From NCBI GenBank assembly GCA_018374355.1, contig JAHAFI010000016.1, positions 1 through 64,000 of the forward strand: a stretch of 64,000 nt of DNA, written 5' to 3'. Both the position numbers and the translations under genes were made by a program. The notes under the pieces were generated by a model. The model was not told where the DNA came from. It saw only the letters and a program-made list of their open reading frames with translations, and made no database searches. Every line of letters starts with the position of its first letter. Position 1 is the stretch's first letter. The stretch comes from Clostridiales bacterium. Lineage in GTDB: Bacteria; Bacillota; Clostridia; Lachnospirales; Lachnospiraceae. Positions 33,344 through 42,741 of the stretch are shown in pieces.

Positions 33344-35506
33344 ATGATTCGAATGTTTCGGGAACTCAAGGGTTCTTACCGATTTGTGGCTCTGATTTTT
33401 TTGCTGCTTTTCGGACAGGCCTTTTGTGATCTGGCGCTGCCGTCCTATACTTCCGACATTATCAATGTGGGAGTGCAGCAGGGAGGAATTGCGGACAGCG
33501 TGCCGGAAGAAATCCGGGAAGAATCCATGAACCAATTATTCTTATTCATGGAAGAAAAAGAAAAACAGAGAGTAGAAGAATTTTTTGAACTGAAAGACGG
33601 GGTATATACCCATGGAAAACTGACAAAAGAGGAAAGGGAGGAGCTGAACGGCATTTTCAGCGTTCCCATGGTGTCTGTCAGCAGTCTGAAAGATGAGAAA
33701 ACCGCAGGAGAAATGCGGGAGAAAATGCAGCTTCCGGAGAATACAGATCTTCTTCAGATGATAGGGGAGCTTCCGGAGGAACAGAAGGTGCAGATGCTTT
33801 CTGAGATGACGGACAAACTGACACAGATGCCGGAGTCCATCACAACGCAGGGGGCGGTGCTTTACCTGAAAAATGAATACAGGGAAATGGGAAAAGATCT
33901 GGACCGCATCCAGATGGGATATGTGCTGAATGCAGGGATAAAAATGCTTCTTTTGGCGGCGGTAATCATGACGGCCTCCATTCTTGTAACCTTTTTTTCC
34001 AGCCGTGTGGCTGCAAAGCTGGGGCACGATCTGAGAAATAAAGTATACGGCAAGGTAATCTCCTTTTCCAGCAGTGAGATGAATCATTTCTCCACGGCGT
34101 CTTTGATCACTAGGAGTACCAACGATATCCAGCAGGTGCAGATGGTATTTACCATGCTGTTTCGGATTGTCCTGTATGCACCGATTCTGGGAGTCGGAGG
34201 TGTTTTGAAGGTTTTGAAAACCGAATCCTCCATGACTTGGATTCTGGGAATCGCCGTAGCCTTGATTCTGGCAGTGGTGGGAGTTCTGTTTGCAGCCGCC
34301 ATGCCGAAATTTAAGCTTTTGCAGACCCTTATCGATAAATTGAATCTGGTGAGCCGGGAAATCCTTACGGGAATTCCGGTTATCCGGGCATTCAGCCGGG
34401 AGAAGCATGAGGAAGAGCGGTTTGAGGAGGCGAATGCCAGACTGACAAAGACCAATCTGTTTGTCAATAGGACTATGACCCTTATGATGCCTGTGATGAT
34501 GCTGATCATGAACGGTATCAGTGTTCTCATTATTTATAACGGAGCCCACAGCATTGACAGTGGAAATATGCAGGTCGGCGATATGATGGCATTTATCCAG
34601 TATGCCATGCAGATTATCATGTCCTTTTTGATGATCACCATGATCTCTATCATGCTTCCCCGGGCAGGAGTGGCGGCCAACCGTATCGGGGAAATTCTGG
34701 ATACGGAAACGGCTATCCGCAACCCGGAAAAAACGGAAACTCCTAAGGAGGGAGAAAAGGGACAGGTAGAATTTGACCATGTATCCTTCTCTTATCCCGG
34801 AGCAGAGGAGGAAATACTGACCGATATCAGTTTTACAGCGAAAAAAGGGGAGACGGTGGCGTTTATCGGAAGTACCGGAAGCGGAAAAAGTACGCTGATC
34901 AACCTGATTCCCCGGTTTTTCGATGTAACTGCAGGTGCAGTCAGAGTGGACGGCTTGGACGTAAGAAACATGGATCTGAAAGATCTGAGAAACCGGATCG
35001 GCTACGTTCCCCAGAAAGGAATTCTGTTTTCCGGCACCATTGATTCCAATCTGAGATACGGAAAAGAGGATGCTTCCCCCGCAGAGATTGAGAAAGCTGC
35101 AGAGATTGCACAGGCTTTGGATTTTATCCGTCAGAAGGAAGAGGGACTAGAAAGCCCCATCGCGCAGGGCGGAAGCAATGTCTCCGGCGGGCAGAAACAG
35201 AGGCTTTCCATTGCCAGAGCCATTGCAAAGCAGCCGGAAATTTATATCTTTGACGACAGTTTTTCCGCTCTGGACTATAAGACCGATGTGGCTCTTCGAA
35301 AAGCCTTAAAGGAAGAGACGAAGGAGGCTACCACGCTGATCGTTGCACAGAGAATCAGCACGATCATTCATGCAGACCGGATTCTGGTTCTGGATGAGGG
35401 GCATATTGCCGGAATGGGAACACATAAAGAACTGTTAAAATCCTGCGAGGTGTATCAGCAGATCGCACGTTCGCAGTTGTCAGAGGAGGAATTGGGCAAT
35501 GAGTAA
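33344..35506 (+). CDS. ABC exporter half-transporter 1 (permease-ATPase fusion)
   Basis: A 720-residue six-helix permease fused to an ATPase. The first extracytoplasmic loop is very large (about residues 40-190, charged and helical: EEKEKQRVEEFFELKDG onwards), longer than in typical half-transporters. The ATPase has Walker A GSTGSGKSTLINLIPR, the signature NVSGGQKQRLSIARA, and a degenerate Walker B IYIFDDSFSALD where Asp replaces the catalytic Glu. This marks the degenerate half of a heterodimer, like LmrC or TM287. It overlaps gene 2 by 8 bases. Confidence 0.92.
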   Translation: MIRMFRELKGSYRFVALIFLLLFGQAFCDLALPSYTSDIINVGVQQGGIADSVPEEIREESMNQLFLFMEEKEKQRVEEFFELKDGVYTHGKLTKEEREELNGIFSVPMVSVSSLKDEKTAGEMREKMQLPENTDLLQMIGELPEEQKVQMLSEMTDKLTQMPESITTQGAVLYLKNEYREMGKDLDRIQMGYVLNAGIKMLLLAAVIMTASILVTFFSSRVAAKLGHDLRNKVYGKVISFSSSEMNHFSTASLITRSTNDIQQVQMVFTMLFRIVLYAPILGVGGVLKVLKTESSMTWILGIAVALILAVVGVLFAAAMPKFKLLQTLIDKLNLVSREILTGIPVIRAFSREKHEEERFEEANARLTKTNLFVNRTMTLMMPVMMLIMNGISVLIIYNGAHSIDSGNMQVGDMMAFIQYAMQIIMSFLMITMISIMLPRAGVAANRIGEILDTETAIRNPEKTETPKEGEKGQVEFDHVSFSYPGAEEEILTDISFTAKKGETVAFIGSTGSGKSTLINLIPRFFDVTAGAVRVDGLDVRNMDLKDLRNRIGYVPQKGILFSGTIDSNLRYGKEDASPAEIEKAAEIAQALDFIRQKEEGLESPIAQGGSNVSGGQKQRLSIARAIAKQPEIYIFDDSFSALDYKTDVALRKALKEETKEATTLIVAQRISTIIHADRILVLDEGHIAGMGTHKELLKSCEVYQQIARSQLSEEELGNE

Positions 35507-37343
35507 GATGACACAGAAGCGTCCTCCGCGAGGACCCATGGGACACGGTCCCGTGATGGGAGAGAAGGCAAAGGATTTTTCCGGAACCATTAAGAAAATT
35601 TTCGGATATATGAAGAAATATCGGCTGCGGATGGCGGTAATGCTGGTCTTCGCCGTAGCGGGAACCGTATTTACCATCGTAGGACCAAAGATTCTGGGAA
35701 AAGCCACCACAGAGCTTTTTAATGGTCTGGTGGGAAAAATAAACGGAACCGGAGGCATTGATTTTGAAAAGATCGGACAAATTTTACTGTGGACTCTGTG
35801 CCTGTATCTGTTCAGCGCCGTATTTTCCTTCATTCAGGGCTTTATCATGACGGGAATCTCCAACGATGTGAGCTATTCCCTGAGAAAAGATATCTCGGGA
35901 AAAATGAACCGCCTGCCCATGAAATATTATGAGAGCCGTACCTACGGGGAAGTGCTGTCAAGGATTACCAATGATGTGGATACCCTTCAGCAGGGACTGA
36001 ACCAGAGTATTACCCAACTGGTTACATCCGTAACCACGCTGATCGGGGTATTTGTGATGATGCTCAGCATCAATGTCTGGATGACTCTCTGTGCCCTGCT
36101 GATCCTTCCCGTGTCCATGGGAATCATCGGAACGGTGATGAAGCACTCCCAGAAATATTTCCGCCAGCAGCAGGAATATCTGGGAGAGGTCAACGGTCAG
36201 GTGGAGGAAGTATATGCCGGACAGAATATTGTGAAGGCCTTTAACAAAGAAGAGGCCGTGATCGGGGAGTTTGAAAAGACCAACCGGAAATTATATGAAT
36301 CTGCATGGAAATCCCAGTTTTTCTCGGGAGTGATGATGCCGGTGATGCAGTTTGTGGGAAATATCGGTTATGTGATGGTTGCCCTTTTGGGAGGATTTCT
36401 CACTATCCGGGGAGCGATCGAGGTGGGAGATATCCAGTCATTTTTCCAGTATATCCGAAACTTTACCCAGCCGGTGCAGCAGATAGCCCAGATCACCAAT
36501 ATGATGCAGTCGGCAGCGGCAGCCTCCGAGAGGGTGTTTGAGTTTCTGGAGGAGGAAGAGGAGGATCAGATGGCTCAGAATCCGGTAAAATTGGAGGAAA
36601 ATCTTCAGGGCAGCGTGGAATTTGAACACGTAAGCTTTGGCTATAACCCGGAACAGATTATTATTAAAGATTTTTCGGCAAAGGTGGAGCCGGGCCAGAA
36701 GATCGCCATTGTAGGGCCTACCGGAGCGGGAAAGACAACCATGGTCAAGCTGCTGATGCGTTTTTACGACGTAAATAAAGGAAGCATCCGGGTGGATGGT
36801 CACGATATCCGGGATTTCAACCGAAGTGAGCTGCGGGAATGCTTCGGCATGGTGCTTCAGGACACATGGCTGTTCCATGGAACCATCATGGAAAATATCC
36901 GTTACGGACGTTTGGATGCTACGGATGAGGAAGTGATCGAAGCGGCAAAAGCGGCTCACGCCCACCGCTTTATCAAGACCTTGCCGGAAGGATATCAGAC
37001 GGTATTAAATGAAGAGACCAGCAATGTCTCTCAGGGGCAGAAGCAGCTTCTGACGATTGCGAGGGCGATTCTGGCAGATAACCGTCTGTTGATTCTGGAC
37101 GAGGCAACTTCTTCCGTTGACACCCGCACTGAGGTAAGAATCCAGAAAGCCATGGATAACCTGATGAGAGGCCGCACCAGCTTTGTGATTGCCCACCGGC
37201 TGTCCACAATCCGGGACGCGGATCTGATTCTGGTCATGAAGGACGGCGATATTATCGAGCAGGGAAATCACGAAGAACTATTGGCAATGGGCGGATTTTA
37301 TGCTAATCTATATAACAGCCAATTTGAAAAAATCAGCGCATAA
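35499..37343 (+). CDS. ABC exporter half-transporter 2 (permease-ATPase fusion)
   Basis: The 614-residue partner of the preceding gene. The ATPase has Walker A GPTGAGKTTMVKLLMRFY, the signature NVSQGQKQLLTIARA (Gln for the second Gly), and a complete Walker B LLILDEATSSVDT with catalytic Glu. One competent and one degenerate ATP site is the known heterodimer design. The substrate is unknown. No regulator gene of the MarR type, often found before such pairs, is adjacent. Confidence 0.92.
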   Translation: MSKMTQKRPPRGPMGHGPVMGEKAKDFSGTIKKIFGYMKKYRLRMAVMLVFAVAGTVFTIVGPKILGKATTELFNGLVGKINGTGGIDFEKIGQILLWTLCLYLFSAVFSFIQGFIMTGISNDVSYSLRKDISGKMNRLPMKYYESRTYGEVLSRITNDVDTLQQGLNQSITQLVTSVTTLIGVFVMMLSINVWMTLCALLILPVSMGIIGTVMKHSQKYFRQQQEYLGEVNGQVEEVYAGQNIVKAFNKEEAVIGEFEKTNRKLYESAWKSQFFSGVMMPVMQFVGNIGYVMVALLGGFLTIRGAIEVGDIQSFFQYIRNFTQPVQQIAQITNMMQSAAAASERVFEFLEEEEEDQMAQNPVKLEENLQGSVEFEHVSFGYNPEQIIIKDFSAKVEPGQKIAIVGPTGAGKTTMVKLLMRFYDVNKGSIRVDGHDIRDFNRSELRECFGMVLQDTWLFHGTIMENIRYGRLDATDEEVIEAAKAAHAHRFIKTLPEGYQTVLNEETSNVSQGQKQLLTIARAILADNRLLILDEATSSVDTRTEVRIQKAMDNLMRGRTSFVIAHRLSTIRDADLILVMKDGDIIEQGNHEELLAMGGFYANLYNSQFEKISA

Positions 37344-37350
37344 AAAAACA

Positions 37351-37389
37351 GGGAATGCTGCAGGAAACTGGCGGCATTCCCTTATTTTT
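37351..37389 (+). terminator. Terminator after the ABC exporter pair
   Basis: GGGAATGC (37351-37358) and GCATTCCC (37374-37381) pair, followed by TTATTTTT. It ends just 2 bases before the ribosome site of the PFK gene. Confidence 0.8.
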
Positions 37390-37402
37390 CAGGAGGAAAG
37401 TG

Positions 37403-38614
37403 ATGAAAAATCTATTAGTAGCCCAATCCGGCGGACCTACGGCGGCAATCAATGCAACGGTGGCGGGAGTGATCACGGCGGCCCTTACATCCGGCAAAGT
37501 AGATGGAATCTGGGGTGCGAAAAACGGCATCAAGGGTGTTTTGGAGGAACGGTTTATCAATCTGCGGGAAAAAATCCGCAGTACCGGGGATTTGGATATT
37601 TTATGCCAGACACCGGCGGCAGCTCTCGGTTCCTGTAGATTTAAATTGAAAGACCAGGAACAGTTTGCAGAGATTATCCGTATTTTCCGGAAATACGAGA
37701 TCGGATATTTTATCTATACAGGCGGAAACGATTCCATGGATACTGTGGACAAATTATCCGCATACTGTAAGGAACAGGGGATCACAGATATCAGGGTGAT
37801 CGGCGCTCCCAAGACAATTGACAACGATCTGGTGGGAACGGACCACTGCCCGGGCTTCGGTTCAGCGGCAAAATACATCGGCACCACCTTTGCGGAGTTG
37901 GAAAGAGACTGCCATGTGTACGATACAAAGGCAGTGACCATCGTGGAAGTGATGGGAAGAAATGCGGGATGGCTGACAGCGGCTTCTGCACTGGCGGGAA
38001 ATAACGGAGGAAAGGGACCGAATCTGATTTATCTTTGCGAGCCGGCATTTTCTACCGAACGTTTTCTGGAGGATGTGAAAAAAGAGCTGGAAAGCAATGA
38101 CAGCGTTTTAGTGGCTATCAGTGAAGGTATCAAGGATGAAAACGGCGTATATATCTCTGAACAGGTACAAAGCGGCGCAGTGGATAATTTCGGACACAGT
38201 TATATTGCGGGAAGCGCCCGGGTTCTGGAGGATATGGTGAGAAGGGAGATCGGATGCAAGGTCCGCTCCATCGAGCTGAATCTGATGCAGCGCTGCGCAG
38301 CCCATATTGCCAGTGCAACGGATATTCAGGAATCGAGAATGCTGGGTATGACAGCCTGCCAGTTGGCTCTTGAGGGCGAGAGCGGCCTGATGGCTTCTGT
38401 AGAGAGGGTCAGTGATGCACCTTATCAGGTACGGTTTACAGGGGTTTCTGTAGATCAGGTTTCAAACCGGGAGAAGAAGGTTCCGTCAGATTTCATTAAT
38501 GAAGAAAAAAATGGTGTGACGGAAAAAATGATGGCTTATTTAAGACCCCTGATTGAGGGAGAACCGGCGGTTATCTATGAAAACGGCATTCCGAAACATC
38601 TGTGTTTGTATTAA
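37403..38614 (+). CDS. pfp: Diphosphate (PPi)-dependent 6-phosphofructokinase
   Basis: Reversible phosphorylation of fructose 6-phosphate with PPi. The Asp110 in GGNDSM (residues 107-112) and the Lys137 in PKTIDND (136-142) are the residues that distinguish PPi from ATP enzymes. Length is 403. The frame opens at 37355 inside the preceding terminator, but AGGAGG at 37391-37396 fixes ATG 37403. A PPi enzyme saves ATP in glycolysis of fermenting anaerobes. No other glycolytic gene is adjacent. Confidence 0.92.
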   Translation: MKNLLVAQSGGPTAAINATVAGVITAALTSGKVDGIWGAKNGIKGVLEERFINLREKIRSTGDLDILCQTPAAALGSCRFKLKDQEQFAEIIRIFRKYEIGYFIYTGGNDSMDTVDKLSAYCKEQGITDIRVIGAPKTIDNDLVGTDHCPGFGSAAKYIGTTFAELERDCHVYDTKAVTIVEVMGRNAGWLTAASALAGNNGGKGPNLIYLCEPAFSTERFLEDVKKELESNDSVLVAISEGIKDENGVYISEQVQSGAVDNFGHSYIAGSARVLEDMVRREIGCKVRSIELNLMQRCAAHIASATDIQESRMLGMTACQLALEGESGLMASVERVSDAPYQVRFTGVSVDQVSNREKKVPSDFINEEKNGVTEKMMAYLRPLIEGEPAVIYENGIPKHLCLY

Positions 38615-38629
38615 AACGTTTATAAAGAT

Positions 38630-38797
38630 GAACTGTTATATAAACCGTAACTATTCAGCCTTTCAGGCTTCATAGTCACAAATGCATGCACATAAATCGC
38701 ATTTCATGCGATTTAGCGCCCGTATGTCTCGGGATTGACTTGCAGATGCAAGTCAACACCTCGCGGGACAGTAGAGGGCTGAACTGCTATATAAACC
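38630..38797 (-). repeat. Multi-hairpin intergenic repeat, copy 2 (complete), with flanking direct repeats
   Basis: The element is bounded by 17-bp direct repeats GAACTGTTATATAAACC (38630-38646) and GAACTGCTATATAAACC (38781-38797), one mismatch. Read on the minus strand it has CAGT/ACTG around a short loop, linker CCGCGAGGTGTT, hairpin A TTGACTTGCA/TGCAAGTCAA, linker ATCCCGAGACATAC then GCGC, hairpin B TAAATCGCAT/ATGCGATTTA with a 3-nt loop, linker TGTGCAT, and hairpin C GTGACTAT/ATAGTTAC with an inner GCCT/GGCT. The same order occurs at 1-127 on the plus strand. The linkers are nearly constant; the stems vary but pair. No gene is encoded; the remaining bases to 38819 are AT-rich. Confidence 0.8.
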
Positions 38798-38819
38798 TAA
38801 CAAAAAATGCAAATAATGG

Positions 38820-38848
38820 TTGAAAAAAATCGGAAAAAATAGTAAAAT
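38820..38848 (+). promoter_or_regulatory. Promoter of the decarboxylase cluster
   Basis: TTGAAA (38820-38825) and TAAAAT (38843-38848), 17-base spacer, in an AT-rich stretch just after the hairpin repeat. Confidence 0.65.
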
Positions 38849-38907
38849 TATAATCGGCTGAAATTTGTTTTCACATTAATTTATAATAGAAAATGGAGGG
38901 CTGAAGA

Positions 38908-40344
38908 ATGAGCAAGACAGCACAAAGCGCAGCAGGTACAAGAATTGCTTCTTTACTTGATGCAAACAGTTTTGTTGAAATTGGCGGACAGATTACTGCA
39001 AGAAGCACAGATTTCAACTTATCTGCAAAAGAGACACCGGCAGACGGAGTTATTACCGGATACGGTGTGATCGACGGAAACCTGGTTTATGTATACAGCC
39101 AGGACGCATCTGTACTGAATGGAACAATCGGTGAGATGCACGCAAAAAAAATTGCAAGACTTTATGATTTTGCAATGAAGACAGGAGCTCCTGTGATTGG
39201 TCTGGTAGACTGTGCAGGTCTTCGTCTGCAGGAGGCCACCGACGCACTGAACGGTTTCGGTGAAATCTACATGCAGCAGACAAAAGCAAGCGGAGTGATT
39301 CCGCAGATTACAGGTATCTTCGGAACCTGCGGCGGCGGAATGGCATTGATTCCGGCACTGACAGACTTTACACTGATGGAGGAGAAAAAAGGAAAATTAT
39401 TCGTAAACTCTCCAAATGCCATCGAAGGAAATGAAATTTCCAAATGTGATACATCTACAGCCGAGTATCAGGGAAAAGAAGCAGGTCTGGTGGACTACAG
39501 AGGAACAGAGGCAGAGGTTCTGTCTCAGATCCGTGCACTGGTAACTCTTCTTCCTGCAAACAATGAAGATGATATGTCCTATGAGGAATGTACAGATGAT
39601 CTGAACCGGGTATGCAAAAATCTGGCTAACTGTGCAGGAGATACAGCAATCGCCCTGTCTCAGATCAGTGATAATCATGTATTCTTTGAAGTGAAAGCAG
39701 ACTATGCAAAGGATATGCTCTGCGGCTTCATCAAACTGAACGGAACAACTGTGGGCGCTGTTGCAAACAGAAGTGAAATTTATGATGAAGAAGGAAATCT
39801 GGCAGAGAGCATGGGAACCGTTCTGTCTGCAAGAGGAGCAAGAAAGGCAGCAGAATTCGTAACTTTCTGTGACGCTTTCAATATTCCGGTGCTGACACTG
39901 ACAAACGTAACCGGATTTAAGGCAACAAAATGTTCCGAAGCGAACATTGCAAAAGCAACGGCTGAACTGACTTACGCATTTGCAAATGCTACTGTACCGA
40001 AAGTAAACGTGATCGTGGGAGCAGCTTACGGAAGCGCTTATCTGGCAATGAACAGCAAATCCATCGGCGCTGACATGGTATATGCATGGCCGACAGCAGA
40101 AATCGGAATGATGGATGCAAAACTGGCAGCAAAGATCATGTATGCAGATGCTGACGCAGCTACCATCAACGAAAAAGCAGCAGAATATGCGACCTTACAG
40201 TCCAGCGTTTACTCCGCAGCAAGAAGAGGATATGTGGATACTATTATCGAAGCTGAGGATACAAGAAAATATGTGATTGGTGCTTTTGAGATGCTCTATA
40301 CAAAGAGAGAGGACCGTCCGAGCAAAAAACATGGAACAGTTTAA
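38908..40344 (+). CDS. Acyl-CoA carboxyltransferase subunit (MmdA / 12S-like)
   Basis: A 478-residue carboxyltransferase of the crotonase-like (MmdA, PccB, transcarboxylase 12S) family, which moves CO2 between an acyl-CoA and biotin. The oxyanion-hole regions are seen in FGTCGGGMALIPALTDFTLM and, in the second half, VGAAYGSAYLAMNSKSIGADMVYAWPTAEIGMM. The protein is somewhat shorter than typical MmdA (about 510). Neighbours (OadG, biotin carrier, OadB) show that it feeds a Na+ pump. The acyl-CoA substrate (methylmalonyl-, malonyl- or glutaconyl-CoA) cannot be set from sequence. Confidence 0.88.
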   Translation: MSKTAQSAAGTRIASLLDANSFVEIGGQITARSTDFNLSAKETPADGVITGYGVIDGNLVYVYSQDASVLNGTIGEMHAKKIARLYDFAMKTGAPVIGLVDCAGLRLQEATDALNGFGEIYMQQTKASGVIPQITGIFGTCGGGMALIPALTDFTLMEEKKGKLFVNSPNAIEGNEISKCDTSTAEYQGKEAGLVDYRGTEAEVLSQIRALVTLLPANNEDDMSYEECTDDLNRVCKNLANCAGDTAIALSQISDNHVFFEVKADYAKDMLCGFIKLNGTTVGAVANRSEIYDEEGNLAESMGTVLSARGARKAAEFVTFCDAFNIPVLTLTNVTGFKATKCSEANIAKATAELTYAFANATVPKVNVIVGAAYGSAYLAMNSKSIGADMVYAWPTAEIGMMDAKLAAKIMYADADAATINEKAAEYATLQSSVYSAARRGYVDTIIEAEDTRKYVIGAFEMLYTKREDRPSKKHGTV

Positions 40345-40356
40345 TGAGGTGAGCAT

Positions 40357-41130
40357 ATGAAGCAGAAATGGAAAAAAATTACCGGTCTGATGCTGGCGGC
40401 TGCCTGTACTTTTGCACTGACAGCCTGCGGTAAGGAAACAGAAGAAGGTTTCCAGAGAATTACCGACACTATGGTGGATGAACAGTGTGTACAGACAGCT
40501 TCTAATTTAGTGGACGCTCTGGCTTCTCTGGATGATGCAGCCATGGAACAGATTATTCTCGAGTCCAGACAGGATGCCGACAGGCAGATCGTGGAAGAAT
40601 GGCAGACCCAGACAGAAACCATGGGTGCTTTAGTGGAAAAAGGTACCCCGAAGAAACCGGAGATTGACCGCGATGCAAATCAGGTTACCGTAGAGATTCC
40701 GGCAAAATTCGAAAATAGCGACGGAACGCTTACTTTCGTATTTGACTATGAAAAAGATTACGACGCAATGCTGCCCGCTTATATGACGCTGACAGAAGAG
40801 GAAACTTTTGCAGGAAACATGAAGGGCGCAGTGATCAATACAATCATGGGTGTTGGAACCGTGTTCGTAGTTCTGATTTTCCTGATCATTGTCATTTCCC
40901 TGTTTAAATACGTGGGAAAAATCGGAGCAAAGGAAGAGAAAGCAGCGCCTGCACCAAAGGCAGCTCCGGTACCAAAGGCAGAACCTGTTGTTGAAGAGGA
41001 TCTGACAGATGATCTGGAACTGGTAGCAGTTATTTCCGCAGCGATTGCTGCATCTGAGAACACATCCACAGACAGCTTTGTGGTGCGTTCCATCAAAAAA
41101 GTTAATAGAAGTAAATGGCAGAGAGCCTGA
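40357..41130 (+). CDS. OadG-type small subunit, made as a lipoprotein
   Basis: A 257-residue protein. Residues 1-24 are a lipoprotein signal with lipobox LTAC (Cys24). Residues about 25-160 form an extracytoplasmic domain of unknown fold (alpha/beta, DUF-like). Residues 162-186 are a transmembrane helix like that of OadG. A Pro/Ala/Lys linker and a cytoplasmic tail (DDLELVAVISAAIAASE, then FVVRSIKKVNR) match the C-terminus of Na+-pump gamma/delta subunits, which hold the complex together. OadG proteins usually have about 80-120 residues with no outside domain, so this is a fused form. Confidence 0.85.
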   Translation: MKQKWKKITGLMLAAACTFALTACGKETEEGFQRITDTMVDEQCVQTASNLVDALASLDDAAMEQIILESRQDADRQIVEEWQTQTETMGALVEKGTPKKPEIDRDANQVTVEIPAKFENSDGTLTFVFDYEKDYDAMLPAYMTLTEEETFAGNMKGAVINTIMGVGTVFVVLIFLIIVISLFKYVGKIGAKEEKAAPAPKAAPVPKAEPVVEEDLTDDLELVAVISAAIAASENTSTDSFVVRSIKKVNRSKWQRA

Positions 41131-41148
41131 GCATAGGAGGAAATTCAT

Positions 41149-41517
41149 ATGAAAAATTATACAATTACTGTAAATGGCAATGTATACAATGTAACTGTTG
41201 AAGAAGGACAGACAAGCGGCGCAGCGGCACCGGCTGCAGCTCCGAAAGCAGCGCCGGCAGCACCTGCAGCACCGGCTGCAGCTCCAAAAGCGGCAGCAGC
41301 GGGAGCAGTAGCAGTTACCGCTTCTGTACCGGGTAAAGTATTTAAAGTAGAAGCAAGCGTTGGTCAGGCTGTAAAAGCCGGCGATGCAATCGTTATCCTG
41401 GAAGCTATGAAGATGGAAATCCCGGTTGTAGCTCCTCAGGACGGTACCGTTGCAAGCATCGATGTAGCTGTTGGTGATGCAGTAGAATCCGGAGACTCTC
41501 TGGCTTCCTTAAACTAA
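41149..41517 (+). CDS. Biotin carrier protein of the decarboxylase
   Basis: A 122-residue biotinyl carrier. After a short beta strand segment an Ala/Pro/Lys-rich linker (residues about 24-52) leads to the biotinyl domain with the biotinylated Lys88 in EAMKMEIP. It carries carboxyl groups between the carboxyltransferase subunits and the membrane subunit OadB. AGGAGG precedes the ATG; 19 bases separate it from the OadG gene. Confidence 0.94.
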   Translation: MKNYTITVNGNVYNVTVEEGQTSGAAAPAAAPKAAPAAPAAPAAAPKAAAAGAVAVTASVPGKVFKVEASVGQAVKAGDAIVILEAMKMEIPVVAPQDGTVASIDVAVGDAVESGDSLASLN

Positions 41518-41566
41518 TCCAAACAGGAAAAACATCATGCTGAGATAAACAACGGGAGGTATAAAC

Positions 41567-42721
41567 ATGAGTATAATGAACACATTGTCAAACTTATGGG
41601 AACAGACCGCGTTCATGAATCTTGAGTGGGGTAACTACGTCATGATTCTGGTTGCGCTGGTGTTCCTGTATCTGGCAATCAGACACGGTTTTGAGCCATT
41701 ACTTCTGGTGCCGATTGCATTTGGTATGCTGTTGGTAAATATTTATCCTGATATCATGGCAGAACCATATGTTGATTCTATGGGCATCGAACATGCAGGA
41801 GGACTTTTGCATTACTTCTTCCTTCTGGATGAGTGGAGTATCCTGCCTTCCCTGATCTTCATGGGTGTAGGTGCGATGACAGACTTCGGTCCCCTGATTG
41901 CGAATCCCAAGAGCTTTATTCTGGGTGCGGCGGCACAGCTCGGTATTTACAGTGCATATTTCCTTGCGATCCTTATGGATTTCAACGGAAAAGCTGCAGC
42001 GGCAATCTCTATTATCGGCGGCGCTGATGGCCCGACTTCTATCTTCCTTGCAGGTAAACTGGGACAGACAGATCTGATGGGACCCATCGCGGTGGCAGCG
42101 TACTCTTATATGTCACTGGTTCCGATCATCCAGCCTCCGATCATGAAGCTTCTGACAACAGAGAAGGAAAGAAAAATCAAGATGGAACAGCTTCGTCCTG
42201 TTTCCAAACTGGAAAAAATCTTATTCCCGATCGTTATCACAATTGTAGTTTGCATGATCCTTCCTACCACAGCTCCTCTTGTTGGTATGCTGATGTTAGG
42301 TAACCTGTTCCGTGAATCAGGTGTTGTAAAACAGTTGACAGAGACAGCTTCCAACGCGCTGATGTACATCGTAGTTATCCTTCTGGGTACTTCCGTAGGT
42401 GCATCCACAAGTGCGGAAGCATTCCTGAACATGGCTACACTGAAGATTGTAGCACTGGGTCTGGTAGCATTTGCTGTAGGTACAGCCGGCGGTGTTCTGT
42501 TCGGAAAGATTATGTGCAAGATGTCCGGCGGCAAGATCAATCCTCTGATCGGTTCAGCAGGTGTATCTGCCGTTCCTATGGCAGCCCGTGTATCCCAGAA
42601 GGTTGGTGCGGAAGCTGATCCGACAAACTTCCTGCTGATGCATGCGATGGGACCAAACGTAGCAGGTGTTATCGGTACTGCAGTAGCAGCCGGAACATTT
42701 ATGGCAGTATTTGGAGTATAA
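41567..42721 (+). CDS. oadB: Na+-translocating decarboxylase subunit beta
   Basis: A 384-residue multi-helix membrane protein that decarboxylates carboxybiotin and exports Na+. The conserved re-entrant segment IIGGADGPTSIFLAGKL holds the Asp needed for Na+ movement, and a second inverted half follows (VSAVPMAARVSQKVGAEADP). It is the core of the membrane complex formed with OadG and the biotin carrier. Length fits GcdB and MmdB as well, so the substrate of the cluster is not fixed by this subunit. Confidence 0.93.
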   Translation: MSIMNTLSNLWEQTAFMNLEWGNYVMILVALVFLYLAIRHGFEPLLLVPIAFGMLLVNIYPDIMAEPYVDSMGIEHAGGLLHYFFLLDEWSILPSLIFMGVGAMTDFGPLIANPKSFILGAAAQLGIYSAYFLAILMDFNGKAAAAISIIGGADGPTSIFLAGKLGQTDLMGPIAVAAYSYMSLVPIIQPPIMKLLTTEKERKIKMEQLRPVSKLEKILFPIVITIVVCMILPTTAPLVGMLMLGNLFRESGVVKQLTETASNALMYIVVILLGTSVGASTSAEAFLNMATLKIVALGLVAFAVGTAGGVLFGKIMCKMSGGKINPLIGSAGVSAVPMAARVSQKVGAEADPTNFLLMHAMGPNVAGVIGTAVAAGTFMAVFGV

Positions 42722-42741
42722 TGTAAGAAAGGAATAAGACT

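Noticed and set aside
33542..34780. Antisense open frame of 412 codons opposite the ABC exporter gene
   Set aside because: Unusual His- and Gln-rich composition, no start signal, full overlap with a well-supported gene.
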